Shown: positions 1 to 11,960 of the stretch, one piece after another
Layout: each line of letters begins with the position of its first letter
Position numbering within the stretch: position 1 is the first letter of the stretch
From: Atrina japonica
Taxonomy: Eukaryota > Mollusca > Bivalvia > Pterioida > Pinnidae
NCBI GenBank assembly: GCA_030159075.1
Contig: BROG01000078.1
Span: 897,501-961,500, forward strand
Reading direction: 5' to 3'
DNA length: 64,000 nucleotides
Notes under the pieces: model-generated
Told to the model about the DNA's origin: nothing
The model's input: only the letters and a program-made list of their open reading frames with translations
Databases searched by the model: none
Program-made: the position numbers and the translations under genes

Positions 1-807
1 ACATACTTAAGTAGATTACAATAATCCAGAGTTAAGTTTTCACATTGTCAAATGTACATGGTTTTCTATAAACATTGGTATGCCATTGTAATTCGTAGAC
101 AGTGCCACATCACTTGTTTCCTCCTGTTATTATGATCCATTTCATTTTAATTGATCAGTTTCCTGTGTACTTTGATTTCAAATGTGGTCAACTAGGCTGT
201 GGAAACACTAAACTGCAAAAAAAAACAATGAAAGAAAAATAAAATGTACCGTAGATTAATTGAATGCAGAAAGACTCTGTAATAAAGAAATAAAGTGTAT
301 TTAAAATCGAAAGTAATCAGGATTTAAAATAGGTTCATTACACTGTAGGCAATTTAAAAAGATTATAAATGATTTTCAAATTGAAAAAAAAAAAACCAGA
401 AAAAAACAACAAGATAAGATCTGGTGTTTGAACTACCACCTGATAAATACGTTGATTTCACAGTTTATTTAATCATTTTTAAGTTCCATCTGTCTATAGC
501 ATGCTTTCATTAATGGTATTATCTGCATTGAGTAAAATCAATAATTTGAACATGTACTCAGTAATTTGGTTTTATCTTGACTACAGGAGGCCAAGTAGAG
601 GAGAATTACACAGGTGTAGTAATCTCTCGCTAAACAAGAGGCACATCTGATAACAAGTCAACAGTGTTGGTCTAGTGGGAGGGTTCTAACTCACAAGTGA
701 GAAGTTCAGGGATTAAATTCAGGTTGGACCCACGGCTTTCTAACTTAGATAATGGCTGTCAATCATCAAGTAAATGACATCAGAACCAATGAAACCTGCA
801 TTGTCAT

Positions 808-1010
808 CTTTGTTTGTTTGTTGTTTTACATCCCATCAAGAATTTTTCACTCATACGGAGATGTCACCAGCTTTAAGTGAAGTGTCCAAAATTTAGACCT
901 ATATACTGGAATGACACCAATGCAGTAAAGGTTCTTTTACAGGCCACACCTTTCATGACAAAGTGACCTTGGTTTTTTAAGTCTCATCTGAAAGACCTGT
1001 CATCTTCATT
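808..1010 (-). repeat. Decayed SINE-like fragment
   Basis: The order of words matches the intact SINE copies read on the minus strand: a TTTGTTTG tail, a relative of 'tcccactcaagaatatttcac', 'catacggagatgtcacca', 'ggttctttta' and 'tctcatctgaaaga'. Many substitutions and indels separate it from the intact copies, so it is an old insertion or a related older family. Confidence 0.45.
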
Positions 1011-2569
1011 ATGTTGGCTGTGCACTGCCAAGGGAGCCCAACACCATGAAACTTGAAAATTTACTCAAGTCTGCGAATTTTCTCTGCTTGACCTGCTCAG
1101 CCAATCAGATTTCAGGATTGAGTAAAATTTTGAAACCTAAGTAACTCTTAGGTACTATGGTGCCAGACCCAGGGCTTTTCACTTGGGAGGCTGTATCACT
1201 ACAGCATATTAACAGTAAGGTCACTACCACTTAGAAGGAAGACTTGTGCCAGAAGTCACCAAATTTACAAACTACTCAACCTCAATCAAATGCCACAACA
1301 GGACATTGTGGTATATTAATTGAACAGAATCCTGAACAATGATAAAAACTGTTGCTGGTTTGAAGATAACATATAAAAATATATAAAAACACCTTGAGTA
1401 GTTATGCTTGGTACTTTTCATTTCATTTCGGAAAATTATAAATTTGGCCCATTATGTTTTTATATATGAATGAAAAACCAACAACAACTTTTAAAATATG
1501 TTTCATATTCAGTGACATCCGTACATGTACATCTAAAAACAACTACAGTATAATTAATCAAAATAATTAAATGAAGTTTTGTGCTGAAGTATTTAGTAAA
1601 TTTGGTGACTTTAAGCCCTGGAATCCAACCTGGGGCCTTCTACTTGCAAGACCAGTGCTCCAACCACAGAGCCTGTACAAACAAACAAAAATCAGGAAAA
1701 ATAATATTGTTATTTGAAATTTACATCAGTTTGGCATGCATTTTGTGAAGCCAAGAATAAACTGGTCGCATGTTTTTAATGCCGAACAACATCAAAATAC
1801 GGACATTTACGTCAATCGAGTTTAAAAAAAAGGCTCGCTATCTTAGCTGATAATGAGTCAAAAAATACTGACATTAAAAAAATCTGAAATACACATCTAT
1901 ACAAATTACCTGAGTGAAATAATACACAAACTGACTTTGATCTCAATGTAAACAGGTATCCATTGTGTCCTTGTGAATTAGTTTGATTTCTACGTGCTTT
2001 GTTTGTAATGACATTATGCCGTTTTTTATCGTATTATTTTCGAACACAAGAAATCTCTCAAGGTAAAAAAAACAATCCACAATTGCCAAAATAAAACGTG
2101 TTGCAGACAAATCGATATCATATTCACCTACTTCGTGTTCATTCTACTAAAGAATTACACCATTACAGCAAAATAACGTGAAAATAAATCATCGAATTCA
2201 AATTTCATCAAATTCATTAGAGAGATCATTGACTAGTACAGTACATGCTGTATATCATTGTGTTTCTAAAAAGCTGAACAAATCTCTTTTATCTCCGAAT
2301 TCTTTTTTCAGCCGCCATAGAGTCACTACGTAACAATAATCTCTTTCTTTAATCTGATATACTAAAGAATTTTGAAATCACTGAAGTTTACACAACTTGA
2401 ATGAGAGTGAAGAAAAAGTTAGAAAACATTGGACATTTGTCTCTCTCCTTAACTGATTCTCGCTATTGTATACAAAACAGAAGGCATAAGGAGTATACAG
2501 ATCACCTGAATGTTAGTCCTATCTACAAACCCCATGACACACGGGTGGATTTCCAAAGGAAAAAAATGG

Positions 2570-3340
2570 ATTGTTTTTAAGTGATTTAAATGAAAGTATG
2601 ATTTAAGTTTGTATTTTCTATAGAAATCAGGATATTAATTTTTGACGCATTTTTGAGGTCTTTTCAGACTTTGTCATTTTCATTCATTTTTGCATGATTT
2701 CCACGATTATCTCACCTTGCATTCACTTTTATGCATTCATTTAATAAGTTTTACTTGTAATTAGGTGAAGAAATGTTTTTGTGCAAGAATTTTTTTGAAT
2801 TTTAATTTCAAGAATTTTTTATGAATTTTTTAAGACTGCAAAAAAAGAAGGGGTTGGGGTGGGGGTTGCATTTTTCACAGTATCAGCTTTTGTTTCAAAA
2901 GCACTGGAGGAATTTTGATGAAACCTTACAGGAAGGAAGTACACAAAATTCTCTACGAATTGTGTAGTTTTCAGCTAGATTGGCCCGGTGGTGGATCAGG
3001 GATGGGGTCAAAATATGTCACAAAAGGTACCTCTCTTTAAAAATCTTCTTCTCCAGAACCGCTACATGAATTGAAAAACAGATTGTTTTAGAATGATCTA
3101 CATGAATGTAGGATTCAAGTTTGTATTTCTTATAGAAATCAGAAAATTTATTTTTGACATGTTTTTGAAGTCTTTTCCGACTTTGTCATTTTCATTCATT
3201 TTTGAAAGATTTCCTCAATTATCTCCCCTTGCATTCACTATGATGCATTCATTTCATGTTTTTTACTTGTATATAGGTGAAGAAATGTTTTTGTGCAAGA
3301 ATTTTGCTGAAATGTAATTTTTAGATATTTTTATTAATTT
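2570..3340. repeat. Direct duplication, two ~270-bp copies about 510 bp apart
   Basis: Positions ~2570-2815 and ~3080-3325 match in order: 'tttgtatttt', 'tagaaatcag', 'ctttgtcattttcattcat', 'cttgcattcact', 'atgcattcatttc', and 'aggtgaagaaatgtttttg'. The spacer of about 260 bp is not repeated. A short open frame at 3093-3317 is only the second copy read through and is not a gene. Confidence 0.8.
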
Positions 3341-3425
3341 CTTAAAACTGCAATATTTATGTTTCTTGGCTAGATCAGCCTACATGTACATATTCTTCTT
3401 GGTCTTTTTTCCACATTTGGTTTTC

Positions 3426-3462
3426 AGGTGAGCGATTGAGGCCCTCTTGGGCCTCTTGTTTT
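3426..3462. repeat. Conserved repeat terminus with GGCCC hairpin
   Basis: The segment ends in a perfect short palindrome (AGGCCC, loop TCTT, GGGCCT) after 'caggtgagcgattg'. Together with the direct duplication just upstream, it looks like one end of an interspersed repeat read on the minus strand. The class is unknown; a hairpin near one end is compatible with a Helitron but not sufficient to call it. Confidence 0.4.
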
Positions 3463-4102
3463 ATTACATATCAGTATATGATATTTTGTGTCAAAATCAA
3501 ATTTCTGTCACCTACCCACTTTTTGGCATTCAATATCAGATTCGGATCAAGTAGGATATCAAGTGTCATTTACAATGGATAATAACAAAATAATGAAATT
3601 TATACATCAGTCTCAAGTGTCGAGTCTGACAAAACCGTAAACAACATCAACTTGTCAACTATAACACATTCCTACTACTCAGTTGAAAAATAATGCTTTT
3701 TATCTCACCACTGATGAATATGTCCAATAAAGATCACTTAAAACTGCCAAGTGCTGACCATGTAATTTATGCCTGCAAATTTTTGCTCCTGGTTATTTTT
3801 GACTTTTTAGGACAGAAACATCACCCCTTCTTAAATTTGCCCTAAATCATCATAGTCTGATGGAAGGCACATCTGTTCATGCTCCAGTTACTGAGCTTGA
3901 AATTTCACTTTCGTTTTATATTCGCCCTCTCATCTAAGGACAAAAACAGCAAAAATTAAATGGGAACGAAAATTTCAGTATCTGTATGTGGTTAGTAGTG
4001 ATGTCACTGCCAAACATTCATCTGTTTCCTTAGTAACCACATCCACACATGGTTAGATCCTGAGTATTACTGAGAATATTACTCAACTTCAGCTAATCCT
4101 GA

Positions 4103-4240
4103 GAGCCGGCCTGGCTCAGTCCGTAGCGAGCTCGACTTTGGATCGTGAGGTCGTCAGTTCGAGTCCTGCCGGCGGCAGGTTGGTTTCCTGTCTTTCGGAT
4201 GAGACAGTAAAAACTGGAGGTCCCGTGTCACAGTAGGTGT

Positions 4241-4271
<31 letters not shown>

Positions 4272-4396
4272 GCCGTAAGTGCCGTGCATAGGCCAAAATT
4301 TGAAGCCCTTCACCGGCATTTGGTGACGTCTCCATATGAGTGAAATATTCTTGAGTGGGACGTTAAATAACAATAAACAAACAAACAAACAAACAA
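4103..4396 (+). mobile_element. tRNA-derived SINE, full length, with 12-bp target duplication
   Basis: The head has pol III-like promoter boxes (A box around 'tggctcagtccgtag', B box around 'agttcgagtcc'). It is followed by the family body ('gatgagacagtaaaaac', 'tcactgctcaatggccgtaa', 'cttcaccggcatttgg', 'tgagtgggacgttaaa') and a CAAA-type tail. The 12-bp word 'agctaatcctga' occurs at 4091-4102 and again at 4397-4408, a perfect target-site duplication that marks a fairly recent insertion. Confidence 0.93.
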
Positions 4397-4439
4397 AGCT
4401 AATCCTGAAATCTCATATGCTGAGCAGGCCAAGTTTAGA

Positions 4440-5280
4440 AAATTATCAAACTAAAGAACACATTGAAACTTGCAAATAAAGACCCCCTTAGAGACATAAC
4501 AAAACCAGTCCTTATAGGGAGGTGGTCTTTATACAGAGGTTGATTTGTACCCAAGTGGTACAAGTGGATACAGCAAAAAACAATCTTTATGACCAGGTGA
4601 TCTTTCTACACAGGTGATTGCTAAAGCAAGTTTTACTGTATCAAGAAAATTTTTCACAAGACAACATAGGCCTACATTACATGATGCCAAAATAAAATAA
4701 ATGTGTGTTTCCTAGTACAGACCCAAAATGACATAGTGTAATAAGAGAAATATTTTATTTTGAAAAATCATTTTCATGTTTTTCCAAAAATGGTAAATGG
4801 CCAAACTGGATATCGATGTAGGCTACTCAACTTCCGTGATGTCCAACAGCAAGCACTCACAATTAAACCTTAAATCAATACTGATTTGAAAGGTCCTTTG
4901 ATATCTAATATTTAAGGTAGAACCTGAGTGCTGATTTTGTAAGAAAGTTTAAGTACACTTGCGGAAGGCTTGATGGTCTCTTCCAGGACAAACTGTAACC
5001 ACATTCTCACCTCCATACTTTTGAAAAGTTGTTGAGTTTGGAATAAAACACCATTTAAACAAATACATGTAGTATTCAAACCAGGAACCTCTTGCTTGTG
5101 AAGCAGATGCTGTACATATTCATGTAGACCACTTTAACAAAACATAATCTATATATAAACTTGGCAGGCCATGTCTAAGTGTGACTGAATGAAAGAATAC
5201 CTCAATTTACCTTTTCCAATTTCCATCACCAGAAAGAAAAATCCATAATCTCAAAAATCCTTTCTCCTCTAGAAACCAGG
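4440..5280. other. Intergenic, no gene seen
   Basis: AT-rich sequence. Around 4480-4640 it contains words like 'ggtctttatacag' and 'gtgatctttctacacaggtga' that echo the ~170-bp repeats at 6240 and 14405, so it may be a distant copy. Nothing else is recognisable. Confidence 0.5.
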
Positions 5281-5307
5281 AAAGTGTGGGTATAATCTGC
5301 ACCGCAT

Positions 5308-5850
5308 GCTTGTATGTGTGTGTGTGTGTGTGTGTGTGTGAAAGCATCTTATATGTATGTGTGAGTGACAGCATGCTTGTATGTGTGTGAAGCATGCTTG
5401 TATGTGTGTGTGTAAGTGTGTGAAGCACGCTTGTGTGTGTGTGTAAGTGTGTGAAGCATGCTTATGTGTGTGAAGCATGCTCATGTAAGTGTGTGAAGCA
5501 TGCTTATGTGTGTGTGTGTGTGTAAGTGTGTGAAGCATGCTCATGTGTGTGTGTGTGTAAGTGTGTGAAGCATGCTTGTGTGTGTGTGTAAGTGTGTGAA
5601 GCATGCTTATGTGTGTGTGTGTAAGTGTGTGAAGAAATGCTTTTGCTTGTGTGTGTAGGTGTGTGAAAGCATCTTATATGTATGTGTAAGTGAAAGCATG
5701 CTTGTATGTATGTGTATAGAAGTATGCTTGTGTGTGTGCTTGTGTAAATATGTGTCTTTGTGTGTGTAAATGCATGTTTGTGTGTGTGTGTGTAAAAGTG
5801 TGTGTGTGTGCATGTGTGAAAGCGGCTTGTGTGTTGTGTGGGAATAGAGG
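5308..5850. repeat. TG-rich variable minisatellite
   Basis: The repeat unit is roughly 'gtgtgaagcatgcttgtgtg' followed by variable (TG)n and 'taagtg'. It recurs about a dozen times. Long minus-strand frames rich in His and Thr through this block come only from the repeat. No gene is present. Confidence 0.95.
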
Positions 5851-5869
5851 TGTGACCAAACCCTCGATA

Positions 5870-7250
5870 ATATTTATAAAGGCTTGTTTCTAATTTACCA
5901 TTATAGTTAATTCGAACACTTTACTTTGCCTAAAAAATTAACATCATAGATATACCTGAGAACAAATTCTTTTATCTGTATAGAGGATTCATTTGCAGCA
6001 AGTCAAACTTTATGAATGACTTGATTTATAGTTTTCAATGTTTACTTGCCATTTAGAATACATGACTGATCAAAGCTTTGTAAAAAGGAAAACCAATAAT
6101 TTGATCTGATATCAATTCTCTGTCTCATTATTTCTCTATAAATTAATCACCGATGGTACCCCAGGCAAATCTACAAATAAACTAGGGCCATTGATAAAAA
6201 GTAATGTTTCTGATGTATCTGACCTGTCACCCAGATTTACAGAAATACAGTCAAATTTGATTAAAGGTCACCGCTGTTTAAAGGGCACCTGCTTATAAAG
6301 GCAATTCGAACATAACCTTTGTTAAATAATAAATAAACCTTTTTATAAAGGTCATCTGTCTATAATGGCTACTTTTGCCTGTTTTCTTGGGTAGTCTTTA
6401 TAGACAAGTTTGATTGTAAGAGTTGACTCATTCAACCCTAAAGACGCATTTGGATTGGTCTAAGTCATTGATTTTCAGAAGAGTCCATTGTTTTTCAGGG
6501 GTTAATGGGTTAATGAATAAGATTTTGTTTCAATAGTCAAAATCACTTTAAATCAGATTTATCTAACAAAAATCAATAAAGAAAATCAGTCTTTTTTGGG
6601 TTGTGCATCTAGAAGAGATTTTTAAAAATATATACAAGATTCCGTTTCCACTGGTACCCTAAATATTTTATAATTCTCTGATATACCAAACCAAAGAATT
6701 CATGTAAATGATTTTATCATTAAGATATTAAATCATTCTGTATTTGTTCAGGTGTGAGGTCTGCAAAATTAACTATTACTCAAATTACCTTACCTGACCA
6801 TAGGTAGAAGCCAGGTGTTCAGTTATTATTCTTTTTTTGTTGTTCTACAAACCATGACAACCTGGAAACAAAATTTGGACAGAATCAGGAAAAAAATTAT
6901 CTTTATTTCAACAGGACATACTGGTGATAATAAAATGTTTTAAAGAAATACAACCTTGGGTAAAAATATAGAAACAAAAATCAAAAGAATACAAAGCTCA
7001 CTTCTCACCATAATATTTTACACCTTTCCAATTTACCTGACCTCGACCAATCCCCTTAACCACAGCAAAGACTAAAACAATGTCATTTTTTTGCTTAACC
7101 CTTTCAACCCTACAGACCATAATAGACTGCTCCTAAATTATAGAAAAGAGCATACCACTCAGATATTCAGGGGTGAAAGGGTTAAAATACAGGGCAAATC
7201 CAGCATCCGGAGTATAGCATATGAGTCGTGTATGGTTTACAAGTTTAGTT
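5870..7250. other. Intergenic, contains a ~180-bp dispersed repeat
   Basis: Positions ~6240-6425 ('taaaggtcaccgctg', 'cataacctttgttaa', 'ataaaggtcatctgtctat', 'tagacaagtttgattgta') match ~14405-14575 in the same orientation, and part of ~14040-14140 in reverse. The remaining sequence shows no gene. Confidence 0.55.
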
Positions 7251-7545
7251 AAAAGGGGCATTAGATATGTTTACCATAAAAACAACAACAAAAAAACAAA
7301 AAATATATTATGACTTTTCCTACTTTTACTGCTTGTATTTGATGTACAATAACAAGGAAGACTTATATACAGGCATAAAAAAGTCTTATATTCCTATATA
7401 TTTTGTGAAAATAAGTTTAAGGTCAGGTTCATTGTGGTATGCATATACAGAAAGTAAAGTTGAAATAATCAATTGCAAGTGAATAATTGCCAAACTTGGT
7501 TTCTCCAGCAATTTTTACAAAATATATAGGAGGTGAGTTAAAAAT
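7251..7545. mobile_element. MITE-like element, copy 1
   Basis: It begins 'ttaaaaggggcattag' and contains 'acaataacaaggaag', 'cctatatattttgtgaaaat', 'cattgtggtatgcatatac' and 'aatcaattgcaagtga'. The same words recur near 45235-45569 and 48940-49191, where the end reads 'agctaatg.ccctttaa', the inverted form of this start. That suggests a palindromic non-autonomous element. The frame at 7267-7482 lies inside it and is not a gene. Confidence 0.65.
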
Positions 7546-7549
7546 CATT

Positions 7550-9130
7550 AATCTATAAATTGCTTGTTAACAAAAATAAAAAATAAACAAACAAAAAACA
7601 TCAACAACAAAACCCAAACCAACAAACATTTATTTACATGTTCAATTGTTGTTGCTAGTTACACTAGAACCTAATATTTCTAAAAATTTCTGCCTGCTGA
7701 GTTTTTAAAAATGCATTAGTACAAATCTCTGATATAAAATATTTCAGTTTTAATTTGGACATTATACATTATCTCAAGACACCCTTCACAGTCTAACAAG
7801 CAATCACTCTTAAAGTATAAATATTTTGTTTTAACTTTTGATAGCCACTTTGGATATTTTCATACATGCAGCCAATAGTATCTAACTCAGATCAATGAAA
7901 TTTGTTGTTGTTGTTTACTTATTTATTATCTATTTTTGTTTTTGTTTGTTTGTTTGGGTTTTTTTTGGGGGGGGTTGTTTTTTTTCTTCTTTTTTTTTGG
8001 GGGGGGGGGGTCTCCAGAAAATTCTAGATTCTCCATTATTGTCATGCAGTTTGGTATTCTAAATGGTTATGATGCTATCAATGGATGATATGTGGTTTAA
8101 TTGTATTCTATTCAATGCATTATTAAATATCAGCAGACAGGGAAATCGTCTAATTTGTTGACTTAAAAGGTTTCAATTGGCCTTAATATTTGAACAAAAT
8201 AATTGTGTTTGCATACATTAAACACGTATTTGTTCACGATGAGTTACATTATATGATTTTAAACAAAGTGTAGATTCTAATAGGTTTTTTTTCTTAATAA
8301 TAAATTTTCTCCTAAATTGATTCTGTTCGCTTTCCAATTACCACAAAATTTAAAATTCATGATTTTTTTAATTAAAACATTTTCCACAAATGTTTACAAA
8401 TGATACAAAAATACGAACGTGATTAATATTCAAAGTACGTACCAAATCAAATTACATCCGAGATGAAATAGTGGCTCGGTCGTGTCACCTACATGTTTGC
8501 GGAAATAGGCCTACACAGTTCCATGCTTCAAACTTCTGGGGGACAAAGGTATGCAATGGCGGATCTCGAGTTTTTCTCTTGATTGCATGCTTCGGTTGAG
8601 ATCGACTTTACAAAAATGTTAAATTGTATTTACAGACCCACATGTCGGCAAACAGTAACTGAAACTACGAGAAAAATTTTGGATGATGATGATGATGTAA
8701 CCAAAAGAAAAAAAACATTTTAAATATCAAATCACGCAAAGTGTTGACTTTTAAAACAACTGTAATTTGACATAATTAAAACCGCAGTAGAATTATGTCT
8801 CACATGACATTTTGTATTGTCAGTCTAATGACGTCTGCTCTAAATGCCAGATGGAGAAACAACCATATTATGAAATGTAATTGTACACAAGCATGTTAAT
8901 TAAGTTTTCCAACTTGCTGATGTACAAAATGACGGGAGAGTGGTTAAACCAAAGTGAAGTTGTGAATGTCAAAACCTCGGCCACCGACAAACGTTAACAC
9001 TCATGTTCATATTTTGCAAATCTACGCGACGAAGGAAGTTATTTACACGTATTGTGGAAATCTATGTATTTATTAATTGAATAGACCCCCCAAAAGCTGA
9101 AAAATAAGAATATACAATAGACATCAGTGG
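7550..9130. other. Intergenic, no gene seen
   Basis: AT-rich sequence with a G-rich homopolymer stretch near 7955-8012. The segment 8460-9000 is less AT-rich and has an ATG in good context near 8557, but that frame closes after eight codons. No feature can be supported. Confidence 0.5.
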
Positions 9131-9149
9131 CGTAGGAAGCAAATCAAAA

Positions 9150-9582
9150 GTGTGTGGGGGGCGCCTTTTTTTTCCCGGGGGCGCCTTTTGTCATGTGACT
9201 TTTGTTATGCAATTAATACATACAACAGTGGTGGATGTAGAAAAAAATTAAAAGGTGGGTATTTTTAGGCTGGTGACATAAAATAATACCTAATTGCAAT
9301 GCATACATCATCAAAAGCATATTAAGGATTGAAAGTTGAAGTAGGACGAGCTGTACGAGGCGCGAAAAATTTGGGAAATTTGTTTTTTAATTTGGTGACA
9401 TAAAATTATACCTATCTGTGATGCAATGCAAACATCATCAAAAGCAGACGGAGAATTCAAAGTTGGAATAACGTAAATTTATTTGCCGAGGCGCGAAATT
9501 TTGGGGGAAATTTGTTTTTAATTCAGTGACAAATTTTGGGACATTTGTTTTTAATTTGGTGACATCAAATTATACCTGTTTG
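9150..9582. repeat. Partial tandem duplications (~120-150 bp)
   Basis: The phrase 'ggtgacataaaat.atacct' followed by 'gcatcatcaaaagca' and 'gcgcgaaa' recurs at about 9270, 9395 and 9560 with internal losses. A second short repeat, 'gggggcgcctttt', occurs twice near 9160-9190. This is a small decaying tandem array next to the left end of the foldback element. Confidence 0.6.
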
Positions 9583-10776
9583 TACGGAAGCCAGAAGGGT
9601 CACTCTGAAAAGAAAAAAAAATATTTATGTCGTTTTAACGCGTTAACTTTCTTGTTAAAACGCGGTAGTTATCTCGTTAAAACGAGATAGTTATCTCGTT
9701 AAAACGCGATAGTATCTCGTTGAAACGCGTTATTTATCTCGTTAAAACGCGTTATTTATCGCGTTAAAACGCGATAATTATCTCGTTAAAACGCGTTATT
9801 TATCTCGTTAAAACGCAATAGTTATCACGTTAAAACGCGATAGTTATATCGTTAAATCGCGTTATTTATCTCGTTAAAACGCGATAGTTATCTCGTTAAT
9901 ACGCGATAGTTATCTCGTTAAAACGCGTTATTTATCTTAAGTAAGGTCAGTTAGTAAAATTAGTAAAAACCGCTGAATGTCACATTCGTTTTCAAAACTG
10001 TATTTTTCGTGGTAGAGGCCTACACTCTTGCAATGATTTGTAGTTGTTTAAATGTTGTTTTTTGTCAATGCAATTAATGCAAGATTTGCTGCTGACAAAT
10101 GGAATTAAACCTGTATTGTTTATATCGGCGTTTACATTTTTATACAAAAAGTTTATTTGTTTATATTTGTATTTAAACGTTTGTGATGAAGTGACATTTG
10201 CTTTACACCTACGTAAGAGCGCAGGACATTTGCGGATACGTATTGGGTTTTGAGTAGTATATTTTTGCCCTATTTGCGCGTCCGTGTCCGATGAAGGGGG
10301 AGGGATAGTTGAGGGTTACATGGGTGGAGTAAAGGTGAATTTGGGAGTAGAATGAGGGGTTTAGGATATGTTGGGGTGACGGACGCTGACGTGCAAAGGG
10401 CGCGTAGTGCTCCGTATATTTTACTGCTTGGTGGCTATTGGGACTATACTTGTAATGGCGCGAAACTCCCTATCTGCGATAGTACCCGTTCACAGCAGCA
10501 CAAGAAATCTAAGATCACTTAGTATACTGTATAGTTGTTTATAACGCGTTTTAACAATATACTATCGCGTTTTTAACGAGATAACTAACGCGTTTTAACG
10601 AGATTAATAACGCATTTTAACGCGATAAATAACGCGTTTTAACGAGATAAATAACGCGTTTTAACGAGATACTATCGCGTTTTAACGAGATAACTACCGC
10701 GTTTTAACGAGAAAGTTAACGCGTTAAAACGACAAATTTTTTTTTCTTTGCACAGTGACACTTATAGGCGTCCGTA
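9583..10776. mobile_element. Foldback element with arrays of TTAAAACGCG-type units
   Basis: The left end starts TACGGA and the right end finishes TCCGTA, so the element may be flanked by a TA duplication. The outer ~65 bp are inverted repeats of each other and share 'gtcgttttaacgcg', 'ttaactttc' and an A/T-homopolymer step. Inside each end lies an array of a ~22-bp unit ('ttatctcgttaaaacgcg' plus 'atag' or 'ttat'), about 14 units on the left (9640-9945). The right array (10540-10735) has about nine in opposite orientation. The unique core (9950-10530) has no convincing gene. This is a non-autonomous DNA element that could form a very large hairpin. Confidence 0.85.
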
Positions 10777-10779
10777 GTT

Positions 10780-11580
10780 TTTGACACAAGAACATTGTTC
10801 TTGAATAAGAAAGATTGCCCGTACGCGAAGAACATCGACTCGGAACACTGTTCTTGATACGAATTTTCATACCACCTTTTTAGCAGGAGTGAGAAGAACA
10901 AACAAGGCAAACCAATGATATTTCACCTATTGATCATCCACGTGTTCGATTTCATTGTTTTGTTATCCATCGTGTTCTCGTTGCTTGTGCGAGATCTAAT
11001 GAGAACATGTTCTCGCACTACCCTTGAGTCATCAAACTATTTCCGCCCAGGGATACCCTACATTTAGCGTCCCTATTAGTAGCACGTATCTTTGATAATA
11101 AATCTGTAGGCCTATTCAGTATGAGTAAAAATGTTATTTTTAAAAAGGACATCGTGAAGTTAGCACACCTCGTCTCAACGCATAAAAAGTAAAATAAAAT
11201 GTGTGTTTAATGTACTAAGCGCAAGTGCCTAACATCCAATAGCGAATATAGGACTTCATATAGGAAACATACAACAAGCGCCATCTAGTGAATGTAAGTT
11301 GAAACACATTAGACTTGTAGGTATGACTATGAATATTCACTACAGTTTGCTTACGTAATAAATAAGTCTACGCCGCAGGCATACTACGTACTTTTAATTG
11401 AAAATGTCTACCTAATGTACGAATTATGTAACTTTAATATAATTCTTGCAAAAATACACAACAATATTTGTGATATTTATCCTATGTAAATTTAGAAGTT
11501 GTATATATCGTGACTTGTCCATCCCAATATCGGAAAATACCTTTAATAACTAAATAAATAAATAAATAAATTATCTCAAG
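10780..11580. other. Intergenic, no gene seen
   Basis: It contains several short palindromes of the form AGAACA(n)TGTTCT near 10790, 10845 and 11005. Otherwise it is unremarkable sequence with no supported gene. Confidence 0.5.
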
Positions 11581-11759
11581 TAATATATATGGAAAAAAAC
11601 TCGTCTTCCTTGTCTTATTCCTGTAGACTCCTTGTGGAGCATAGGACAACAATCACACCGCGCCTGTGGAATCGGTTCTGGCTATCATTGTTAATTTCTT
11701 TCTCCGTGGATCTTCTCCAGGGCTGCCTTCGTCATCCAACCTTTCTATTCTCCTATGGA

Positions 11760-11960
11760 ATTCTTCTAAAACTAAGACAGTCATCTTTCTACAGTGGTTA
11801 CTCTTAGACGGATTTGGGCTATACGTTTAGATATATCATTTGGTCTTGTCTGATACCACTTTCCGTTTAGGAAATTTACTTAAAATGAAGTCTAATTGAC
11901 AGAAACGATCGTCTTGAGCATTATAACTGTGGTATTATGTTTATAGTATTACAAACCAAA
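11760..11960 (+). repeat. Hammerhead-family repeat, plus-orientation copy
   Basis: This is the reverse complement of the repeat at 58910-59210. It keeps the counterparts of 'actatcttagctttag', 'gtaaccactg', 'tcagtctagg'-side words and 'aataccaaagttata'. The ribozyme segment is at 11883-11919: GAAAC, GTC and the closing TTGAGC arm remain, but the CTGATGA box is reduced to a remnant. Confidence 0.7.
11883..11919 (+). ncRNA. Decayed hammerhead ribozyme remnant
   Basis: GAAAC at 11902-11906, a 'gatc' stem III, GTC at 11911-11913 and TTGAGC at 11914-11919 match the intact copies. The upstream CTGATGA box reads AAAATGA and the 5' arm of stem I is lost, so self-cleavage is not expected. Confidence 0.5.

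Larger units (their letters stand above)
1..4102. other. Gene-free AT-rich stretch with degenerate repeats
   Basis: No open frame here has coding character. About 808-1000 holds a badly decayed minus-strand SINE relative (TTTGTTTG tail, then a line resembling the cataloged SINE body). Roughly 2575-3340 holds a direct duplication listed separately. The rest is AT-rich sequence with no recognised family. Confidence 0.6.

Noticed and set aside
2290..2335. Minus-strand ATGGCGGCTGAA start in fair context
   Set aside because: The frame closes after nine codons with no splice donor before the stop, so no first exon can be supported.
4103..4180. tRNA gene
   Set aside because: The tRNA-like A and B boxes belong to a SINE head repeated many times with the same body and tail; a cloverleaf with a proper acceptor stem is not evident.
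5207..5859. Several overlapping minus-strand frames rich in His/Thr
   Set aside because: They arise from the TG-rich minisatellite; every frame of such a repeat tends to stay open. No start context or non-repeat sequence supports a gene.
10785..11025. Palindromes of AGAACA/TGTTCT type, like steroid receptor half-sites
   Set aside because: Half-site spacing is 0-1 rather than the required 3, and no gene is nearby; treated as chance or repeat-derived.
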